From Aureispira sp. CCB-QB1 (GTDB lineage Bacteria > Bacteroidota > Bacteroidia > Chitinophagales > Saprospiraceae), in NCBI RefSeq assembly GCF_000724545.1, contig NZ_JHBV01000008.1, positions 62,001 to 126,000 on the forward strand: DNA of 64,000 nucleotides. Direction: 5' to 3'. How positions within the stretch are numbered: the stretch's first letter is position 1; every line of letters begins with the position of its first letter. The notes beneath the pieces were generated by a model. The model ran no database searches, was not told the DNA's origin, and saw nothing but the letters and a program-made list of their open reading frames with translations. A program made the position numbers and the translations under genes. Shown piece after piece: positions 45,052 to 54,195 of this stretch.

Positions 45052-45717
45052 ATGCAGCAAGAAGTACTTTTTAGAAAATTATTGAATCACATTATTGCGT
45101 TGCAAAATCAAAGAAAAAAACCTTTAAGAATTGCAGTTAGTGGGATAGAAGGGACTGGTAAAACGAGTTTTGTTATTGCTTTGTGTGCTTATCTCAATTG
45201 CAACGGAAAGCAGGCAATTCATGTGTCGATAGATGGTTTTCATTACAATAAAGCTCACCGATATCGGCAAGGTAGAAATTCAGCAAAGGGTTATTATGAA
45301 GATTCTTACAACGACCAAGCTTTTGTAACTAAGGTTTTAGTTGCTTCGCAACAAAATAATCCTACGTATATTGCTGCAACCCACGATTTGGAAAGTGATG
45401 CTTATTTAGATTTGCCCCCAATTCAAATTCCAAACCAAGCAATTATAATAACCGATGGTGCTTATTTGTTTAAACCCATCTTCAAAGATTATTGGGATTT
45501 TAAAATATACTTATATGCTGATTTTGAAGTAGCACTACAGCGAGGTATCGCTCGAGATCAGACGATTTTTGGAAGTAGAGAAGCTGCTAAACTAAAATTT
45601 ATAGAGCGTTATCACGCTGCATCTAAGTTGTACTTAGAGGAATGTACCCCTCAAAAACAAGCCGATTGGATTATTGATAGTAATGATTTTGAGAATTATA
45701 AAATTAAAGAACAATGA
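45052..45717 (+). CDS. P-loop kinase of the uridine kinase/phosphoribulokinase type
   Basis: A 221-residue nucleotide-binding protein with Walker A 'GIEGTGKT' at residues 31-38. 'VSIDGFHYNKAHRY' resembles the substrate loop of uridine/pantothenate-type kinases, and 'FKIYLYADFEVALQRGIARD' the LID region. It would phosphorylate a nucleoside or similar small molecule in the cytoplasm; the exact substrate cannot be told. The next gene overlaps by 4 bp (ATGA). Confidence 0.82.
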   Translation: MQQEVLFRKLLNHIIALQNQRKKPLRIAVSGIEGTGKTSFVIALCAYLNCNGKQAIHVSIDGFHYNKAHRYRQGRNSAKGYYEDSYNDQAFVTKVLVASQQNNPTYIAATHDLESDAYLDLPPIQIPNQAIIITDGAYLFKPIFKDYWDFKIYLYADFEVALQRGIARDQTIFGSREAAKLKFIERYHAASKLYLEECTPQKQADWIIDSNDFENYKIKEQ

Positions 45718-46073
45718 ACATAGAAGATTTTAGGATATATTGTTTATCGAAACCAGGTACCGAAGAAGGATTTCCCTTTGATCAAGATACCTTGGTGTTT
45801 AAGGTAATGGGAAAAATGTTTGCCTTAACCTCTTTAAGTAGAGAAGGCTTTACTGTCAACCTAAAATGTGACCCAGATCGAGCCTTGGAGTTAAGGGAAG
45901 AATATATGGCGATTCAACCAGGCTACCATATGAGTAAAAAGCATTGGAATACCGTTGACTTTGAGGCGGGATTAAGAAACTCTTTTTTGAAAGAATTGAT
46001 TGATCATTCTTATGAGATGGTTGTAAAAGGCTTGACCAAAAAATTGAAAGAAGAATTAAAAGAAATGGGATAA
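45714..46073 (+). CDS. MmcQ/YjbR-family protein
   Basis: A 119-residue protein of the MmcQ/YjbR fold, with hallmark features 'GTEEGFPFDQDTLVFKVMGK', 'CDPDRALELREEY' and 'YHMSKKHWNTVDF'. Members have a CyaY-like fold and bind double-stranded DNA in some cases. The start codon overlaps the kinase stop, so translation is coupled. The functional link to the kinase is unknown. Confidence 0.88.
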   Translation: MNIEDFRIYCLSKPGTEEGFPFDQDTLVFKVMGKMFALTSLSREGFTVNLKCDPDRALELREEYMAIQPGYHMSKKHWNTVDFEAGLRNSFLKELIDHSYEMVVKGLTKKLKEELKEMG

Positions 46074-46077
46074 GTAG

Positions 46078-46117
46078 TTTTTCGTTTATTTCGGATAGGA
46101 CATACGTTGTTTGATAT
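46078..46117. repeat. Direct repeat, copy 1 (copy of the oligopeptide ABC gene 3' end)
   Basis: Forty bases match 47447-47486 with one mismatch, including 33 identical in a row (46085-46117). The minus strand encodes the last ten codons and stop of the ABC ATPase gene, here stranded without the rest of the gene. Confidence 0.92.
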
Positions 46118-46202
46118 GTACTTTTCAGCGGTTGAAATGTACCTTTCGTTAGATAAATTGCTCGATTTAAAAAGCGTACTTTTTTAATTATAAAATAGAG
46201 AT

Positions 46203-46210
46203 TACCTTTG
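46203..46210 (+). promoter_or_regulatory. Possible Bacteroidota -7 promoter element for the T9SS LRR gene
   Basis: TACCTTTG matches TAnnTTTG and lies 37 bp upstream of the ATG at 46247. No clear TTG at the -33 position. Confidence 0.55.
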
Positions 46211-46246
46211 TGGGAATAATTTTATAACCTCATAAAGAATTTTTAA

Positions 46247-47383
46247 ATGAAAATATTAACTACAATCGTTGCTATTGGCTGTGTTTTCTATGCAGGAACA
46301 ACAATGGCTCAAAATGTAAACATTCCTGATGCTAATTTTAAGGCCTATTTGGTCGGAAACTCGTCTATTAATACCAATGGAGATAGTGAAATTCAAGTTT
46401 CGGAGGCTGCGGCTTTTACAGGAACTATAAATTGTTCTAACCAAAGTATCAGTGATATGACAGGTATTGAGAGTTTTATTAATTTGTCTCAATTAAATTG
46501 TTATAATAACTCGCTAAGCAATTTAGATGTGAGTAACAATACTAATTTGACCCATTTACAATGTTATAATAACTCGTTAAGCAGTTTAGATGTGAGTAAC
46601 AATGCTAATTTGATGCAATTATATTTTCACAATAACCAAATAAGCAGTTTAGACGTGAGTAACAATACTAATTTAACGCAATTATATTGTCAGAGCAACC
46701 AAATAAGTAGTTTAGATGTGAGTAATAATGCTAATTTAACTCGTTTATATTGTCATTACAATCAAATAAGTAATTTAGATCTAAGTAATAATACTAACTT
46801 GACACAATTGCGCTGCAACCACAATCAACTAGGTAGTTTAGTTTTGAGCAGTAATACTGCTTTGACGGCCTTACACTGTCAGAATAACCAAATAAGTAGC
46901 ATGGATTTGAGCAATAATGTCAATTTGGGATTTTTTAAGGGGGATAATAACCAACTAAGCAGCTTGAATATAAAAAATGGAAATAATTCAAATATGGCGG
47001 ATTTTAATGCGGCGAACAACCCAAACTTACAATGCATCGAAGTAGACGATTCCACCTATTCCGCAAATAATTGGTTAAATATAGATGCTATAGCTACCTT
47101 CAGCACAGACTGTAGCCTATACAACAGTACAACAACAATTAACAATGGTGTTAACATCAGAGCTTATCCCAATCCAACCTCCCAAAATATCAGATTAGAA
47201 TTTGGTCAGTTATATGAGCATGTTCAAATCCAAGTAACAGATTTAAGAGGGCAAGTTGTTTTAGACAAAACAATAGAAAATGCTGTAACTACTACGACAG
47301 AGTTGCCTGAGCCAACAGGGATTTATTTTGTTGCTGTGAAAACAGCCAATGAAACTAGAGTGCTAAAAGTAGTCAAAGAATAA
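46247..47383 (+). CDS. T9SS-exported leucine-rich-repeat surface protein
   Basis: A 378-residue protein. Signal peptide to about residue 22, a short region beginning 'NIPDANFKAYLVGNSSINTN' typical of such proteins, then eight 21-residue LRRs of the pattern 'LTQLYCxxNQISSLDVSNNTN' (~80-247). At the C-terminus is a type A T9SS sorting domain ('AYPNPTSQNIRLEF', 'VTDLRGQVVLDKTI', 'TGIYFVAVKT'). It would be exported across the outer membrane and attached to the surface, probably for adhesion. The gene is flanked by a 40-bp direct repeat. Confidence 0.9.
   Translation: MKILTTIVAIGCVFYAGTTMAQNVNIPDANFKAYLVGNSSINTNGDSEIQVSEAAAFTGTINCSNQSISDMTGIESFINLSQLNCYNNSLSNLDVSNNTNLTHLQCYNNSLSSLDVSNNANLMQLYFHNNQISSLDVSNNTNLTQLYCQSNQISSLDVSNNANLTRLYCHYNQISNLDLSNNTNLTQLRCNHNQLGSLVLSSNTALTALHCQNNQISSMDLSNNVNLGFFKGDNNQLSSLNIKNGNNSNMADFNAANNPNLQCIEVDDSTYSANNWLNIDAIATFSTDCSLYNSTTTINNGVNIRAYPNPTSQNIRLEFGQLYEHVQIQVTDLRGQVVLDKTIENAVTTTTELPEPTGIYFVAVKTANETRVLKVVKE
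46484..46987 (+). repeat. Eight 63-bp tandem repeats coding LRRs
   Basis: A 21-codon unit recurs eight times, the central ones very similar in DNA as well as protein (e.g. TTAGATGTGAGTAACAAT in several units). The outer units diverge, as expected of a tandem array growing in the middle. Confidence 0.9.
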
Positions 47384-47400
47384 TAAAGTATAAAAGATAG

Positions 47401-47450
47401 AGAAAGCGAGCGACTAATTTTTAAATCATAAAATTAGCCGCTTTCTTTTT
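47401..47450. terminator. Bidirectional terminator between LRR and ABC genes
   Basis: Arms 47401-47421 and 47430-47446 pair (two 8-bp helices around a small bulge), followed by a T-run on the plus strand. It lies between convergent genes. Confidence 0.75.
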
Positions 47451-47486
47451 TCATTTATTTCGGATAGGACATACGTTGTTTGATAT
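47447..47486. repeat. Direct repeat, copy 2 (inside the ABC ATPase gene end)
   Basis: The partner of 46078-46117, 1369 bp away. This copy is in its natural place at the 3' end of the ABC ATPase gene and includes its stop codon. Confidence 0.92.
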
Positions 47487-49266
47487 CTTCTAGTTCTCCT
47501 TTTGGAATAGCAGCAATTAATTTTTGTGTATACTCTTTTTCTGGATTTGAATAGATGTTATCCGCTGTATTCATTTCTTCTATCTTTCCTTTATTCATAA
47601 CAATCATACGGTCGCTCATGAATTTTACAACGGAGAGGTCGTGGGAAATAAAGATATACGTAAAATTAAATTTATGTCTCAACTCCAATAGCAAATTAAG
47701 GACTTGGGCTTGAACGGAAACATCTAAGGCGGATACCGACTCATCACAGATGATAAAACGAGGTTCTAAGGCTAAGGCACGTGCTACACAAATTCGTTGT
47801 CGTTGCCCTCCCGAAAACTCATGAGGATAACGATTAAAATGTTTGCCCTCCAAACTAACCGTTTCAAGTAATTCGATAACTTTTGCCTTTCTTGCTTCAT
47901 CATTTTCTAATATTCCATGGACTTGCATGGGTTCCATAATAGCATTGCCAATGGTCATTCTAGGATTGAGAGAAGAGTAGGGGTCTTGGAAAATTATTTG
48001 GACATCTTTTCGAATCTTTTTTAGCTCTTTGGGTGTCATTGTCAGAATGTCTTTCCCCTCAAACAATACTTGTCCTTCCGTTGCCTCGGTTAAACGAAGA
48101 ATCGTTCGCCCTAAAGTTGTTTTGCCACAACCAGATTCCCCAACTAAGCCTAATGTTTCGCCAGGATAAACTTTGAAACTAACGTCGTTAACAGCCTTGA
48201 CCCAGTGAGTTGTTTTGCCCCAGAAGTTTTTTGCTGTGGGGAAGTAGGTTTTTAGACCTTTCACTTCTAATATCGGTGTGTTTTTTTTCAAGGCATCTAG
48301 TCGCTGTTCTGTAACAGAAGAGGTAATTTTAAATTGATCTACGACTTCTTTTACCGAAACATCTTTTGCTTCGATAATTCGTTCTTCGTTTTCATTATAA
48401 CTCACGGTCATAAAATCACTGACAACAGGCAACTGTTTCATTCTAAATTTTAGAGGGGGGCGGCAAGCAAGCAAACTTTTGGTATATGGATGTTTGGGGG
48501 CTTGGAAAATATCAAGAACGTTTCCTTCTTCAACGATATGCCCTTTGTACATAACAATGACTCGATCAGCGATTTCAGCAATAACCCCTAAGTCGTGCGT
48601 GATAAAAATAATGGATGCTTCAATTTCTTTCCTCAAGTCATCCATCAATTCCAAAATTGCCTTTTGTACGGTAACATCTAAAGCGGTAGTAGGCTCGTCA
48701 GCAACCAAAATATTAGGATTGCAAGACAAAGCCATTGCGATCATAACGCGTTGTTTTTGCCCTCCTGATAATTGGTGTGGATAGGCATCAAAAATACGGG
48801 TAGGGTTCGGTAATTTTACTTTCTTAAAAAGCTCTAGCGTTAACTCTTTTGCCTTAGTTTTTGTTGTGTCTTGGTGTAGTAAAATCGTTTCGGTTACTTG
48901 GTTTCCACAAGTGTAGACAGGGTTTAATGAAGTCATTGGCTCTTGGAAAATCATAGAGATTTCATTTCCCCTAAAATAGCGCATTTTTCTTTTGCTAGCT
49001 TGCACCAAATCTACCACCGTGCCATCGGTTCGATGGTACAAAATTTCACCTCCTGCAATGTACCCAGGGGGGCTAGCAATCAAGCGCATGATCGATAAGC
49101 AAGTAACTGATTTTCCAGAACCAGATTCCCCTACAATTCCCACAGTTTCTCCTCTATAAATGGTAAAACTTACATCGTCAACTGCTTTTGCAACCCCATC
49201 ATCTGTCTTGAAATAAGTTTTTAAGTTCCGTACCTCTAACAATACCTTTCGGTCTTTATTTCCCAT
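47455..49266 (-). CDS. Oligo/dipeptide ABC transporter, fused double ATPase
   Basis: A 603-residue protein with two nucleotide-binding domains joined head to tail, as in YejF/GsiA-type OppD-OppF fusions. Domain 1 has Walker A 'GESGSGKS', signature 'LSGGQKQR' and Walker B 'ILVADEPTTALD'. Domain 2 has 'GESGCGKTT', 'FSGGQRQR' and 'FIICDESVSALD'. 'HPYTKSLLACRPPL' marks the OppD-type C-terminal extension. ATG 49266 (MGNKDRK) is preferred over TTG 49275. No permease or binding-protein genes lie next to it. Confidence 0.93.
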   Translation of the reverse strand: MGNKDRKVLLEVRNLKTYFKTDDGVAKAVDDVSFTIYRGETVGIVGESGSGKSVTCLSIMRLIASPPGYIAGGEILYHRTDGTVVDLVQASKRKMRYFRGNEISMIFQEPMTSLNPVYTCGNQVTETILLHQDTTKTKAKELTLELFKKVKLPNPTRIFDAYPHQLSGGQKQRVMIAMALSCNPNILVADEPTTALDVTVQKAILELMDDLRKEIEASIIFITHDLGVIAEIADRVIVMYKGHIVEEGNVLDIFQAPKHPYTKSLLACRPPLKFRMKQLPVVSDFMTVSYNENEERIIEAKDVSVKEVVDQFKITSSVTEQRLDALKKNTPILEVKGLKTYFPTAKNFWGKTTHWVKAVNDVSFKVYPGETLGLVGESGCGKTTLGRTILRLTEATEGQVLFEGKDILTMTPKELKKIRKDVQIIFQDPYSSLNPRMTIGNAIMEPMQVHGILENDEARKAKVIELLETVSLEGKHFNRYPHEFSGGQRQRICVARALALEPRFIICDESVSALDVSVQAQVLNLLLELRHKFNFTYIFISHDLSVVKFMSDRMIVMNKGKIEEMNTADNIYSNPEKEYTQKLIAAIPKGELEDIKQRMSYPK

Positions 49267-49623
49267 GCTTTTCAAAATCTTGCTAAAAAATGCTTTTTAA
49301 TACCCGTTCTTCTGAAACAATTATTCAATAAGTTTCGTTTGTCTATAATTAGTGTCATGTAGATGTAGTGGATTTAATCCACGAATTTGCTAGCCTTAAA
49401 TATAGTGTAATTTCTATCAAAACAAAACCTTAACAAAGTCAAAAATACCAAAAGGTAGCTAAAAAGCTCTAACTGAATTGACTGCTTGTGGACGAGCTTA
49501 TTTTTTTGTTAAAAATGAACCTAGGAGGAAACTATTTTGGTAGATTTTTTATTATATTAGCGTATTAATATAAAAATAATAAAAACGTTACAAACCCTTT
49601 ATTCAAATAAAAAACAAAAAAAC
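49267..49623. other. Divergent intergenic region, no gene seen
   Basis: A 357-bp AT-rich gap between the ABC ATPase and the Bax-inhibitor-like gene. The only structure noticed is the short palindrome GTGGATTTAATCCAC at 49368-49382, a possible regulator site about 100 bp upstream of the ABC gene. No clear -7 element. Confidence 0.5.
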
Positions 49624-50397
49624 ATGTCAAAGAATCGTTTTATGTCCTCTTCTAACCCCTTTGTTGGCGAACAAGCCTTTGCTAAAAGCGCACAACAAGA
49701 TTTGGGAATTACTAAGAGTTCTTCTAATGGGCTGATGACGGTACAAGGCGCTGTAAATAAATCTTTGATACTAACAGGTATCTTAATTATTACAGCAATG
49801 GTTTCAGCCATCTATGTGCCCTTTTCCATGCCTTTGTTCTACGGAACTATGTTTGTTGGCTTGGGATTATCTTTAGCTTCTTTTATGAAGCCAACATTAG
49901 CTCCAATTACGGCACCATTATATGCTGTTGTCGAGGGAGTTTTTGTAGGAACAATTTCATACCTTTTTGCAGAAATGATTGATCCCTCAATCGTGCTAAA
50001 TGCTGTTTTGTTAACAGCGCTGTGTTTGGGATCTATGTTGGTTGCCTACAAAACAGGTTTGATTAAAGCAACTCAAAAATTCCGTGCCATTATTACCACA
50101 GCAACAGGTGCTATCATGATGATTTATCTGTTGAGTATGGTATTGAGAATGTTTGGCATTACTATTCCTTATCTACACGAAGGTGGAGCTATTGGAATTG
50201 GAATTAGTTTGTTCATCATTGGAATTGCTTCACTGAACTTGATTCTTGATTTTGACAACATTGAAAGAGGTGCTCAAATGGGTGCTCCAAAGTACATGGA
50301 GTGGGTTTCTGCATTAGGACTTTTAATTACTTTAGTATGGATTTATATCGAAATTCTACGTCTATTAGCAGTTATTGCTGCCAATAGTAGCGACTAA
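49624..50397 (+). CDS. Bax inhibitor-1/YccA-like membrane protein
   Basis: A 257-residue protein with a polar N-terminus ('SSNPFVGEQAFAKSAQ') and seven transmembrane segments. The C-terminal 'NLILDFDNIERGAQMGAPKY' followed by 'MEWVSALGLLITLVWIYIEI' is characteristic of the bacterial Bax1-I (YccA/YbhL-related) family. The paired acidic residues in that loop are thought to form a pH sensor in calcium-leak homologues. It is a single gene with its own terminator. Confidence 0.9.
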   Translation: MSKNRFMSSSNPFVGEQAFAKSAQQDLGITKSSSNGLMTVQGAVNKSLILTGILIITAMVSAIYVPFSMPLFYGTMFVGLGLSLASFMKPTLAPITAPLYAVVEGVFVGTISYLFAEMIDPSIVLNAVLLTALCLGSMLVAYKTGLIKATQKFRAIITTATGAIMMIYLLSMVLRMFGITIPYLHEGGAIGIGISLFIIGIASLNLILDFDNIERGAQMGAPKYMEWVSALGLLITLVWIYIEILRLLAVIAANSSD

Positions 50398-50417
50398 TTA
50401 AAATCTTAATCTCTTTT

Positions 50418-50462
50418 ATAAACCTGCTAGTATACAACTATTCTAGCAGGTTTATTTTTTTA
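50418..50462 (+). terminator. Rho-independent terminator after the Bax-inhibitor-like gene
   Basis: A perfect 13-bp stem (50418-50430 with 50443-50455), a 12-nt loop and a T-rich tail, starting 20 bp after the stop. Confidence 0.9.
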
Positions 50463-50605
50463 TTATCAGAAGGCTATCTGTGTAAAAAGTTTATGTTTTT
50501 TAATAATTATTTAGAAAAATATAGTTAATAAGTACTCGTAATAGGCAATCTATAAGATTGTTCTTTAAATATTAGAGAGCACTTATACAAATTGAATAAT
50601 AAAAA

Positions 50606-51001
50606 ATGGCATCTAAATTAGAAAAGGTACGAGTAGATAAGTGGCTATGGGCAGTGCGAATTTTTAAAAGTCGTACTTTAGCTACTAATGCTTGTAAGAG
50701 TAACAAGGTAATGATTGACGGAGTGGCATTGAAGCCTTCTAGTTCAATAGAAAGAGGCATGACGCTACAAGTAAAAAAAGAAGGCTATAATATGACCTAT
50801 AAAGTAGTTGATTTATTGGAGAAGAGAGTATCTGCAACTTTAGCAGAGCCTTGTTACGAAAACCTAACTCCAGAGGAAGAGCTTAACAAATTTAAAGATT
50901 GGTATTTGTTTCACAAAGGAAGCGCAGAGGTAAGGCAAAAAGGAGCTGGTCGCCCAACTAAGCGAGAGCGAAGAGAAATGGATAAGTTTAAGAATAAATA
51001 A
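50606..51001 (+). CDS. hslR: S4-domain RNA-binding protein (Hsp15-like)
   Basis: A 131-residue basic protein with the S4 fold at the N-terminus: 'VRVDKWLWAVRIFKSRTLAT' and 'NKVMIDGVALKPSSSIERG'. Family members such as Hsp15 bind 50S subunits with stalled nascent-chain tRNA and help recycle them. The C-terminal tail 'GAGRPTKRERREMDKF' is typical of Bacteroidota homologues. Cytoplasmic, monocistronic by position. Confidence 0.9.
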   Translation: MASKLEKVRVDKWLWAVRIFKSRTLATNACKSNKVMIDGVALKPSSSIERGMTLQVKKEGYNMTYKVVDLLEKRVSATLAEPCYENLTPEEELNKFKDWYLFHKGSAEVRQKGAGRPTKRERREMDKFKNK

Positions 51002-51079
51002 CCTATTTTTAGTTCTTCTTCTGAAATTTAAGGGGTTTTACCCAACTAACTTATGCTAAAATTAGTTTACTATACTATA

Positions 51080-51130
51080 GCAAAAGCCCCAATCAATCTT
51101 TAAAAATCGTTAGTTTGGGGCGATTTTTGC
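51080..51130 (+). terminator. Hairpin with T-rich arm between hslR and the FN3-like gene
   Basis: GCAAAAGCCCCAA (51080-51092) pairs with 51115-51121 and, after a small bulge, 51125-51130; the loop is 22 nt. It lies 79 bp after the hslR-like stop and 70 bp before the next ATG, so it could be a terminator or a leader element. Confidence 0.55.
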
Positions 51131-51199
51131 AGCAACTTTTAGTCAGAGTCTACATTTCAGAGCTATCTTGAATAGACAATCACCAACGGGATATTTACC

Positions 51200-54034
51200 A
51201 TGAAGAAACAGTTTAGCTTATTACTTTTAATCATTGCCCTACCGCTTTCATTATGGGCAACGCACAATCGATCAGGAGAAATGACCTACCGACAAATAGG
51301 TCAAAACACCATAGAATTAACAATTACAACATATACTAAAACAAGTGGTCAAAGTATTCAAGCAGACCGAGATCGATTAACTGTTAATTGGGGGGATGGA
51401 AGTCCAGAAGAAGAAATTTTGCGAACGAGCTTTGTTTCCATTTTTAATGACATACAGGAGAATGTTTATATCGGAAGACATTCTTACCCTGGTGCAAACC
51501 CTATTCCTGGGCAACCATATGTTATTTCTATGCAAGACCCCAATCGAAATGACAATATCCTTAATATAAATGGAGGGGCATCTGTTAACGTGCAGTTTTA
51601 CCTACAAACGGAGGTGTTTTTGTTTAACCCCTCTTTTTTTGGTTACAATAGCTCTCCCATTCTTTTAGAGAAACCTGTAGATTTTGGTGTTGTTGGGCAA
51701 GTATTTCAGCATACACCTAACGGATTTGATCCAGATGGGGATAGCATTGCTTACGAATTAATTACCCCAATGCAAGATAGGGGTGTTGCTGTGCCTGGAT
51801 ATCAATTGGTGACGGATATTTCTCCTGGTGCAAATAATCAATTTTCTTTTGATGTAACCACGGGGTTGTTTACTTGGAATGCTCCACAACAAGCAGGAGA
51901 ATATAATATTGCGATACTAGTCAAGTCGTATAGGAATGGGCAATATCTAGGAGGAATCGTTCGAGATATTCAAATAAAAATAGAATCAGCGGTCAATCGA
52001 CCGCCAGAATTGGAAGTGATTGCTGATATCTGTGTAGAAGCGGGAAAACTGATAGAGTTTGATGTCAAAGCTTGGGATATAGACCTGCCTCCTCAAACTG
52101 TAACGTTAACCGCAACAGGTGGAGCTTTGTCTCCTTCTATTGTGTCGCCAGCAACGTTTACCAATGTTTCAGGAACTGCTCCAGCCGCTTTCCCTTTAAC
52201 AAGTACTTTTCGTTGGCAAACAGCTTGCGAGCATATTCAACAACAACCTTGGCAAATTGTTTTTAAAGCAAAGGATGATTATATGCAAGGAAGTACCAAC
52301 GCTTCTTTGGCTACGTTTAAAGTGGTTCAAATTAGAATAATAGCTCCCCCTCCCCAAAACTTGCAAGCTACCGTAACTACTAATCAAGCTGCTCTGACTT
52401 GGGACGCTCCTTATATTTGTGAAAATTCAGTTAATTTCTTTGGCTTTACGGTATGGCGTAAAACGGGATGTGATAACTTTGTACCCGATTCTTGCCAAAT
52501 AGGCTTAGGAGGGCAAGGATATACACAAATTAATAGTGGCTTTGTTACAGGAGCTGCAGGGGGAAGTTATACCTATATTGATAATACAATACAAAGTGGA
52601 ACATCTTATAGTTATCGAATCTTAGGGGAATTTGCAACTCCAATTTATTATAATGGTGTGGTCACGAATTACCATAGTCCAGTTTCAGGCAAAACATCAG
52701 ATGAAATTTGTATCGAAACAAGGGAAGACTTGCCCACAATTATTAATGTCGATGTAGAAAGTACTAGTCCGACAGCAGGAGAAATTTTTGTGCGTTGGAC
52801 AAAACCAATAGCCGAGGAGTTAGATACGTTATTCAATGTACCACCATACCGTTATGAATTGTATCAATCGGATGATATGGCAGGAAATAATTTTGGAACA
52901 ACTCCAATTTATTCGTCCCCTTCTTATAGTGCATTTTACTTAGCAAATGACACTTTCTTTACCGCAACAGGCTTAAATACATTAGACAAGCCTTACAGTT
53001 ATCATGTGATGTTCTTTGCAGGAACAGACACCATTGGGACAACGAAAAATGCATCTTCTATTTATCTAGAGGTTGCATCTACTAATCAACAAAATAACCT
53101 TTCATGGACAGAGATGGTTCCTTGGCAAAACACAGCTTATGTGGTTTATCAAGAGTCTCCTCTTGGTTCAAATACTTATATAGCATTAGATACTGTAACA
53201 GTCCCAGCATATCGGCACACGGGGTTAACGAATGGAGAAGAATATTGTTATCGAGTGATGAGCATTGGTTCTTATAATACCAATACAACACCAGATTCTT
53301 TATTTAATAAATCACAAAAAGCTTGTGGTGTACCTTTAGATACCATTGCACCATGTCCGCCTGATCCTTCAGCAATTGTTGCTATTTCTAGTTGTAACAA
53401 ACTACAAGACGATTCAAATAACCCAGATAGACAACCCTGCCAAGGAAATATAACAAACCCAGATTTCTTGTATAATGAAATTACTTGGTCGAATAACCCA
53501 GATCCTTGTGCTAGTGATGTCGCAAAATTTAAAGTTTATTTTGCTCCTTACTGTGATGGGAATTATACACTGGTTTATGAGTCTCAAGGGTTGACAGACA
53601 CCTCTTTTCAACATGTTCCTTCTCCCACGAATCTAGCTGGTTGCTATTATATTACATCTGTTGATTCTGTAGAAGTAAATGGAGGCGGAAATGAAAGTGA
53701 TCCAAGTAATGTTATCCGAACAGACAACTGCCCATTTTACGATTTACCAAATACGTTTACCCCCAATGGAGATGGTTCTAATGACTTTTTTAAACCTTGT
53801 TTGATTTATCGTTATGTCCGAAGCGTAGAATTTCAAGTGACGAATCGTTGGGGACAAGTGGTGTTTGAAACCAACGACCCTGCCATCAATTGGGATGGAA
53901 AAGATCAGAATACGGGACAGGATTTGCCAGAAGGTGTTTATTTTTATACTTGTAATGTGGAACAAAATTGTATGTCCTGTGAGGCTATAAAGCCATTTAA
54001 AGGATATATTCATATTATTCGGTCTGCAAATTAG
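51200..54034 (+). CDS. Large T9SS-exported protein with gliding-motility-type C-terminal domain
   Basis: A 944-residue protein. Signal peptide to about residue 20 (LPLSLWA). An N-terminal domain beginning 'THNRSGEMTYRQIG' is common in Bacteroidota giant surface proteins. Cadherin/Ig-like ('NGFDPDGDSIAYEL') and fibronectin III-like modules follow ('PPPQNLQATVTTNQAALTWD'). The type B T9SS domain ends it ('LPNTFTPNGDGSNDFFKP', 'VTNRWGQVVFE', 'WDGKDQNTGQDLPEGVYFY'). It would be secreted to the surface as an adhesin or matrix protein. Confidence 0.92.
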   Translation: MKKQFSLLLLIIALPLSLWATHNRSGEMTYRQIGQNTIELTITTYTKTSGQSIQADRDRLTVNWGDGSPEEEILRTSFVSIFNDIQENVYIGRHSYPGANPIPGQPYVISMQDPNRNDNILNINGGASVNVQFYLQTEVFLFNPSFFGYNSSPILLEKPVDFGVVGQVFQHTPNGFDPDGDSIAYELITPMQDRGVAVPGYQLVTDISPGANNQFSFDVTTGLFTWNAPQQAGEYNIAILVKSYRNGQYLGGIVRDIQIKIESAVNRPPELEVIADICVEAGKLIEFDVKAWDIDLPPQTVTLTATGGALSPSIVSPATFTNVSGTAPAAFPLTSTFRWQTACEHIQQQPWQIVFKAKDDYMQGSTNASLATFKVVQIRIIAPPPQNLQATVTTNQAALTWDAPYICENSVNFFGFTVWRKTGCDNFVPDSCQIGLGGQGYTQINSGFVTGAAGGSYTYIDNTIQSGTSYSYRILGEFATPIYYNGVVTNYHSPVSGKTSDEICIETREDLPTIINVDVESTSPTAGEIFVRWTKPIAEELDTLFNVPPYRYELYQSDDMAGNNFGTTPIYSSPSYSAFYLANDTFFTATGLNTLDKPYSYHVMFFAGTDTIGTTKNASSIYLEVASTNQQNNLSWTEMVPWQNTAYVVYQESPLGSNTYIALDTVTVPAYRHTGLTNGEEYCYRVMSIGSYNTNTTPDSLFNKSQKACGVPLDTIAPCPPDPSAIVAISSCNKLQDDSNNPDRQPCQGNITNPDFLYNEITWSNNPDPCASDVAKFKVYFAPYCDGNYTLVYESQGLTDTSFQHVPSPTNLAGCYYITSVDSVEVNGGGNESDPSNVIRTDNCPFYDLPNTFTPNGDGSNDFFKPCLIYRYVRSVEFQVTNRWGQVVFETNDPAINWDGKDQNTGQDLPEGVYFYTCNVEQNCMSCEAIKPFKGYIHIIRSAN

Positions 54035-54195
54035 ATTCGATAAGCACGGAAAGGATTTCTAATTATTTTTTTGATAAAATGATGATAAGGAGTGAAGTAA
54101 AAAAAAAATCTTATTTCCTTTTCTTCAAAAAAATGTTAAATTTGTTTTACTTTGATAGTCCCAACAAATGATTCAAAAGCAAATTCCCTTATATA

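Noticed and set aside
46085-47486. Repeated 33-mer considered as a CRISPR or att-site pair
   Set aside because: Only two copies, 1.37 kb apart, and the sequence is the coding end of the ABC gene; no cas, integrase or tRNA gene nearby.
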